Positions 59,310 to 64,000 of a stretch of DNA of 64,000 nucleotides are shown one piece after another (the stretch's first letter is position 1; every line of letters starts with the position of its first letter). A program made the translations under genes and the position numbers. The notes beneath the pieces were generated by a model that was not told the DNA's origin, ran no database searches, and saw nothing but the letters and a program-made list of their open reading frames with translations. Origin of the DNA: Eucalyptus grandis (taxonomy: Eukaryota; Streptophyta; Magnoliopsida; Myrtales; Myrtaceae); the NCBI RefSeq assembly GCF_016545825.1, contig NC_052612.1, positions 51,443,738 through 51,507,737 of the forward strand, given 5' to 3'.

Positions 59310-59540
59310 AGAGAGAGAGAGAGAGAGTTTCAAACCAAACTGACCCGCAAATTATCTGAAGAGCAATACTAAGAATGCCTAAAACTTGTGAATAAGGATT
59401 TGAGCAAATGAGTGAGCAGAGAGAGATAGAGAGACTCCTGTGTCATTTTCAAATCAAACTGACCCGCAAATTATCTGAAGAGCAACACTAAGAATGCCTA
59501 AAACTTGTGAATAAGAATTTGAGCAAATGAGTGATGCTCA
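59310..59540. repeat. Tandem duplication, ~119-bp period, with GA repeats
   Basis: CAAACTGACCCGCAAATTATCTGAAGAGCAA...AATGCCTAAAACTTGTGAATAAG..TTTGAGCAAATGAGTGA occurs at about 59334-59415 and again at 59453-59534 with very few differences. GAGAGA runs precede each copy. Confidence 0.9.
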
Positions 59541-61595
59541 ATGGTCAATCAGGACATGTCACATCACTACAACATGCTAATTTCGTAAAACTATTCTTAA
59601 AATACATAGCATTATATCTAATTGAAATGAAATCGCATTTTGACTTTTATGTCCCGAAAGAGGAAGAAGCTGAATGGTCTGGGTCATTTTCCACAGGGCA
59701 GGGGGCCGTCCTCACCTGCTGTGCTGGGACTTCTGCATCGGGTCACTGAGCTTTTTCTCTTGAATGAGACTGCAAAAGGATGCACTGCGTCATGAAATTG
59801 GGCATGGGCCATGACAGGACGGGGGAGCCCATTTCATCCTTGTTTTTTTTATCTCGCAATACATTTATTTTCTTGACTAAAGTGCACGCTCGAGTTGAGC
59901 TTCAGGACAAAAGTTGGGGAGCTCACATGGGAGTTACAGTGGGAAGAGGATATACCTTGCCATTTATTTTCATTCTCCGGTTATCACGGCGTCTATGGCT
60001 CCTTTATGAAAAAGAAGAGTCTCTTCAACTGCAGTTGAATGAGCTCTGAAAGCTACATCTTTGTCTTTTCAAAAGGATGAACTAGTCTCGATTGTTTTAC
60101 GAGCTTATCAGCTTTATGTCGAGTTAGTCATCTACGACCAAGGATAACCCAAAAACTTGGCCCGAAAGAACCTTGTATTTGAGTGGGAAAATAACATACG
60201 ACCTGTTTCTGAGGGTATAAATGACCAAAATCTGCAATTTCGAGTTCTAGGAAGCGCTAGCCAAGGAGCAAGTTTAGCCCAATATTAATGTGCAAGAAAC
60301 AGTGGAAGGCATTTTAGCAGCTTCAAGGTGGGAATCTTAAGAAAAAAGTGGAGTGGTTGATGGTCAGTCAAACGATACTAACTGCTCTAGCAGAATTATC
60401 GCCTGCTCTAGCAAATTGTGATTTCAAAAGCAATAAACATCAAGACGGTCAAGAATTGGAAAAGGGGTTGCATCTTCATTGCCGTTAATCGTGCTTGAAA
60501 CAGACGTAGCTTACTTTTGCAGCGTGGGAGCCGTTCTGATAGATAGACTAGGGGGAGGCCTTTTGACAGTGACGTAATTGGTTGATAGGTTTTGTTAGGT
60601 TGAATTAAGTACATTTGATAAAAAGATGTGTTGATTTCCAATTCAGTCATTATACATAATATAAGATAAACAATGAATTACAATCTTCCCTTCATTTGGA
60701 GTTTAGCCAGTGTCCCAAGACGTTCTTTAACAAAAATCTTTGATAGATTAGGCCTTCCTTTAAGTTCTTAAACATAAAAGAATTTGCTAATCCATGCCGT
60801 CCAAGCAACCAAACTGTTGTAGGATCAAGCATCCGACCTACCAGAAGTAATGGGAATTCACCAAGTCCTCAGCACATTAGTGCCAAAAATACTTACCAAG
60901 GCTCTGGGCTCTTAATCAGTCCCCTAAATATGGAACTTAGCAATAAGCACCAGGCTCAAGCATAGCTTGTTGTGATTGTAACTAGGGCAATTAGGTGACT
61001 AGCTATTAAAAGGAGTCCTTATTTGATACCTATCTTTAAACCCTTGTAGCAACTTACATATGAATCTTCCTTCGATATATAATAATACCTTAATATAGAC
61101 AACATAAAAAAAAAATCCAGATGACTTTAAATGGTAGTACTTACATGTCTTTAAAGATTCTATCTCTTTCGTGCATGAAACTGTTACCCTTCAATCATCA
61201 AAAGTAAAAGACCAAAGTAAAATTAAACAATCAGTAGCTCTCCCTTGGATACATACCTTACTTTTGAGTGGGGCTATTCCATCGAAAGTCACATTGAAAT
61301 TATTTGATTCTTGGACAAAACTCCAACGTTAAGGAAGGGCATATCTTTATGACATTATCTTAGGCATGCATTTTAGCAGGATTTACTCCAAATTTCAAGG
61401 TGTCTACAAGAAAACCTCCTTGGATTGAGGTGTTCCTTGACTTTAAGGTCGTTATGTTCCCCCAACAGCGCCTGAGAAAATACAATAAGCATCATAATTG
61501 CTTAGAGCAGAGTGAAATTACTTTTGAATTTTTAATAAATGATTTTGAAAAGAGAAAAAGGAAACACAGAGACCCTAGGAAGTCACCAGAAAGCT
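59541..61595. other. Intergenic region between the two GH28 genes
   Basis: No gene, RNA or complete transposon recognised. AT-rich throughout, with short unconvincing frames. Confidence 0.55.
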
Positions 61596-61602
61596 TATAA
61601 AT
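61596..61602 (+). promoter_or_regulatory. Probable TATA box of the second GH28 gene
   Basis: TATAAAT lies about 83 bp upstream of the possible start codon at 61679, in an AGCT-TATAAATGAG context. Confidence 0.55.
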
Positions 61603-61678
61603 GAGCCTGAAAATTATCAATATTAGCATTGTCTCTTTCCTTCTGCAAAAGACCTTTCCAGTTTACTCTCTACCAAAC

Positions 61679-64000
61679 ATGGAGCTCAAAGCAAAGTCTC
61701 CAATGAAAACTCAGGTAAAAGAAAAACCGGAAATCCTCTTCTAATTCCAAAATATACCTTAAATCTTTATTTTCTTCTGAACTCGAGTCTCTTCAAGTTC
61801 ATCATGTTTCAAAAAATGTTTAATCATAACAATAATCAAAGAATGAGAAAAGAGGTTTCATTTTCTTGGTTTTCTTCAGTCGCAGGGGATGAACAGAGTA
61901 ACAATTTGGGCAGTCATAGTGGCCTTCGTGGTGATTGCGGGCGGAGCCGAAGGCAGGAACGTGAAGACTTTCAACACCTTCGAGTACAGCGCCATGAGCT
62001 GCAGGGCTCACAGCGCCTCGGTGACGGAGTTCGGGGCGATCGGCGACGGGAAGACGCTGAACACAAAGGCGTTCGAGGCGGCCATCGCCCATCTCAGCCG
62101 GTACTCCGCCGTGGGCGGCGGCCTGCTCTACGTCCCCGCCGGGAGGTGGTTGACGGGGACATTCAACCTGACCAGCCACTTCACTCTCTACTTGCATAGG
62201 CATGCTGTTCTTCTTGCTTCCCAGGTTTCTCTCTTTATTTGCTTTCTCTTTCCGACTTGTAGAGTTGTTTTCTTTTTCCATTTTTTGTTAATTTTCTCTG
62301 GAGTTCGGAATGCCAGCTACATCTTCGTTTTCTCCGAACCCAAGGAGATAGGTTTCTTTGTTGGACGGACTGTCTCTTTTTTTTTCTTTTTTTTTTTTCT
62401 TTTTTGGTATCTGTTACATGCTGTTTGGTTACATTGAGAGGAACAAGACAGTCATATAAAAGAACAGCATCCAAAGAAAATGGCTTCTTTTCTCTCATTT
62501 TTGGGGGGACAGAGAAAACAAAAAAAGTGATCTGTTTGGCGTTGGTGCAATGCTTTTGGACAGCATGCGTAAGGCGGTAATAATTAGCTATGATACATGT
62601 AATTATGTTTTTGAAAGCAAAAAGAGGACTGTGTCCGGAGGTTTTCTTTGATAAGCTTTCATCAAATGCTTGAAGGACATAAAAAATTGGCCGTTGTCCG
62701 ATCCTTTGCCGTCATACGGCCATGGGAGGGAAGCACCGGGAGGGAGGTACATGAGCTTCATCTTCGGGACCAACCTCACCGACGTGATCATCACTGGTAC
62801 CTTCGAAAAACCGGTCTTTAAAGCATCACTTGAACTTCCACATTTGGTTTGCATAACATAGATTTGGGAGGTTACACTTTGAGTTAACCCCGTTTGCTCA
62901 TTTTCGGTTTCGCGCAGGGGACAATGGGAAGATCGATGGTCAGGGTGGCGTTTGGTGGAACAAATTCCACAAGGGCAGCTTGAAATACACCCGCCCTCAC
63001 CTGATCGAGATCCTGCACTCCCGCTCTATTCAGATCTCAAATTTGACTCTGCTCAACTCCCCATTTTGGACTGTCCATCCTGTTTACAGCAGGTTCTTTC
63101 CCAATTCCTTGTTGTTAACACCAACAGTTATGGTCCTCTAGGCTTTCCTTTTTCCCTTTTGGGTCATTTGCTGTTCTTTTCTTCAAGGAAACATAGATGA
63201 TCGAGCTTGTTTTCGTTTTAATTTCGAGTTGCAGTGACATTGTCATTCAAGGGGTAACGATCCTTGCTCCAGTCAAATCTCCCAACACCGATGGGATTGA
63301 CCCAGGTGATGTTTCTCTGCTAGAACTTCAAGCCATTAAATTAATTAGGAAGAGAATTGCAAAATCAAATTTATCGCTGGACCCATGAGTCCCATACCAA
63401 AGGCTTGAGCTCATTATTGGTGTTGGCATGCCGGCAAAAGTTAGTACCTGCTCTGTTTGAGGGGACGGCTAATAAATTTTCCTACTGTTGGTTGGTGAAT
63501 GTCCATCTACTTGCTTGCTGATGGTTTCTTTCAAGACCTAATTTCAATAGTATTTTATGGTGGCGTTCAGATTCTTGCACTAATACCAGGATTGAAGATG
63601 TACACATCGTCTCCGGCGATGACTGCGTGGCCGTAAAGAGCGGTTGGGATGAGTATGGCATCTCGTATGGAATGCCGACCAAACAGCTCGTGATCCGACG
63701 GCTCACGTGCATTTCCCCATACAGTGCTATGATTGCTCTCGGCAGTGAGATGTCTGGTGGAATCGAAGACGTCCGAGCCGAAGACATCACGGCCATCAAC
63801 ACGGAGTCTGGGGTCAGGATCAAGACGGCTATGGGCAGGGGAGGATATGTGAAGGATATTTATGTGAGGGGAATGAAGATGCACACCATGAAGTGGGCCT
63901 TTTGGATGGACGGCAATTATGGTTCTCACCCGGATCCCCACTACGACCCAAAGGCCCGACCCATAATCACCGGGATCAATTACCGGGATATTGTGGCCGA
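61679..64000 (+). CDS. Polygalacturonase-like (GH28) protein, second paralogue (3' end beyond window)
   Basis: Intact paralogue of the gene at 56109-59090; probably secreted to the cell wall. Exons: 61679-61714 (possible start exon), 61886-62224, 62676-62796, 62918-63092, 63235-63305 and 63571 to past the window end. The upstream ATG at 61679 is in frame after splicing (a 12-codon first exon, GTAAAA...CGCAG). The conservative alternative start is the ATG at 61889, right after the intron, where the other paralogue starts. Either way a signal peptide (IWAVIVAFVVIAGGAEG) follows. Landmarks are RAHSASVTEFGAIGDGKTLNT, SPNTDGIDP, SGDDCVAVKSGWDEYG, GSEMSGGIEDVRAED and RIKTAMGRGGYV. The Asp residues of NTDG and GDD and the RIK triad are present. 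The GHG catalytic His of classical polygalacturonases is replaced by GSEMSGG, as in this plant subgroup. About 377 residues are visible from 61889. Confidence 0.92.
62226..62675. other. First long intron of the second GH28 gene
   Basis: Contains a T-rich tract at about 62377-62403 and no nested feature. Much shorter than the ~1.1-kb equivalent intron of the first paralogue. Confidence 0.7.

Noticed and set aside
1..64000. tRNA, rRNA or other structured RNA genes
   Set aside because: I scanned by eye for tRNA A/B-box arrangements and rRNA landmarks and found none I could support; a dedicated covariance-model scan would be decisive.

Overview
This window is nuclear DNA of a flowering plant, almost certainly a eudicot. 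The genes are split by many GT-AG introns, the intergenic DNA is AT-rich, and there is decayed Ty1/copia and hAT transposon DNA, several short inverted-repeat elements and many (GA)n/(CT)n microsatellites. The best protein matches I can recall are Arabidopsis-like plant families. A woody rosid such as Eucalyptus (Myrtaceae) would fit, but that is a guess the sequence alone does not prove.

Layout. 1-8.2 kb is intergenic, with a 168-bp direct repeat and a 1.2-kb TIR element that has a GC-rich core. 8.26-16.37 kb (+) is a complete 23-exon RIC1-like gene (Rab6 GEF subunit, Golgi traffic). 17.36-34.8 kb is a tandem segmental duplication of about 8.2 kb, each unit carrying one intact 8-exon FRO2-type ferric-chelate reductase gene on the minus strand (724 and 726 aa). 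A stray intron-containing fragment of a polygalacturonase gene lies exactly between the two units. 34.8-46.3 kb is a transposon graveyard: a hAT transposase remnant abutting a decayed 6-kb Ty1/copia element, both on the minus strand. 46.7-49.7 kb (-) is an intact 3-exon DUF604 glycosyltransferase-like gene (506 aa). 49.7-55.9 kb is intergenic with three inverted-repeat elements. 55.9-59.1 kb (+) is a GH28 polygalacturonase-like gene with two 1-bp deletions in its last exon. 61.7-64.0 kb (+) is a second, intact GH28 paralogue cut off by the window end.

How the genes relate. They do not form one pathway: RIC1 acts in Golgi membrane traffic, FRO in root or leaf iron reduction, DUF604 probably in Golgi glycosylation, and the GH28 proteins in the cell wall. 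From memory, the RIC1-like and GH28 genes correspond to the neighbours At3g61480 and At3g61490 in Arabidopsis. If so, the FRO pair, the DUF604 gene and the transposons may have been inserted between two anciently adjacent genes, and the polygalacturonase fragment between the FRO copies would be a leftover of that rearrangement.

I found no evidence of a novel multi-gene system. The best leads are structural: the FRO tandem duplication with its paralogous empty site for a TIR element, a GC-AG intron kept in both FRO copies, the relocated polygalacturonase fragment, and a family of TIR elements sharing a reiterated GC-rich core. Exon coordinates were worked out by hand from splice sites and reading-frame closure.
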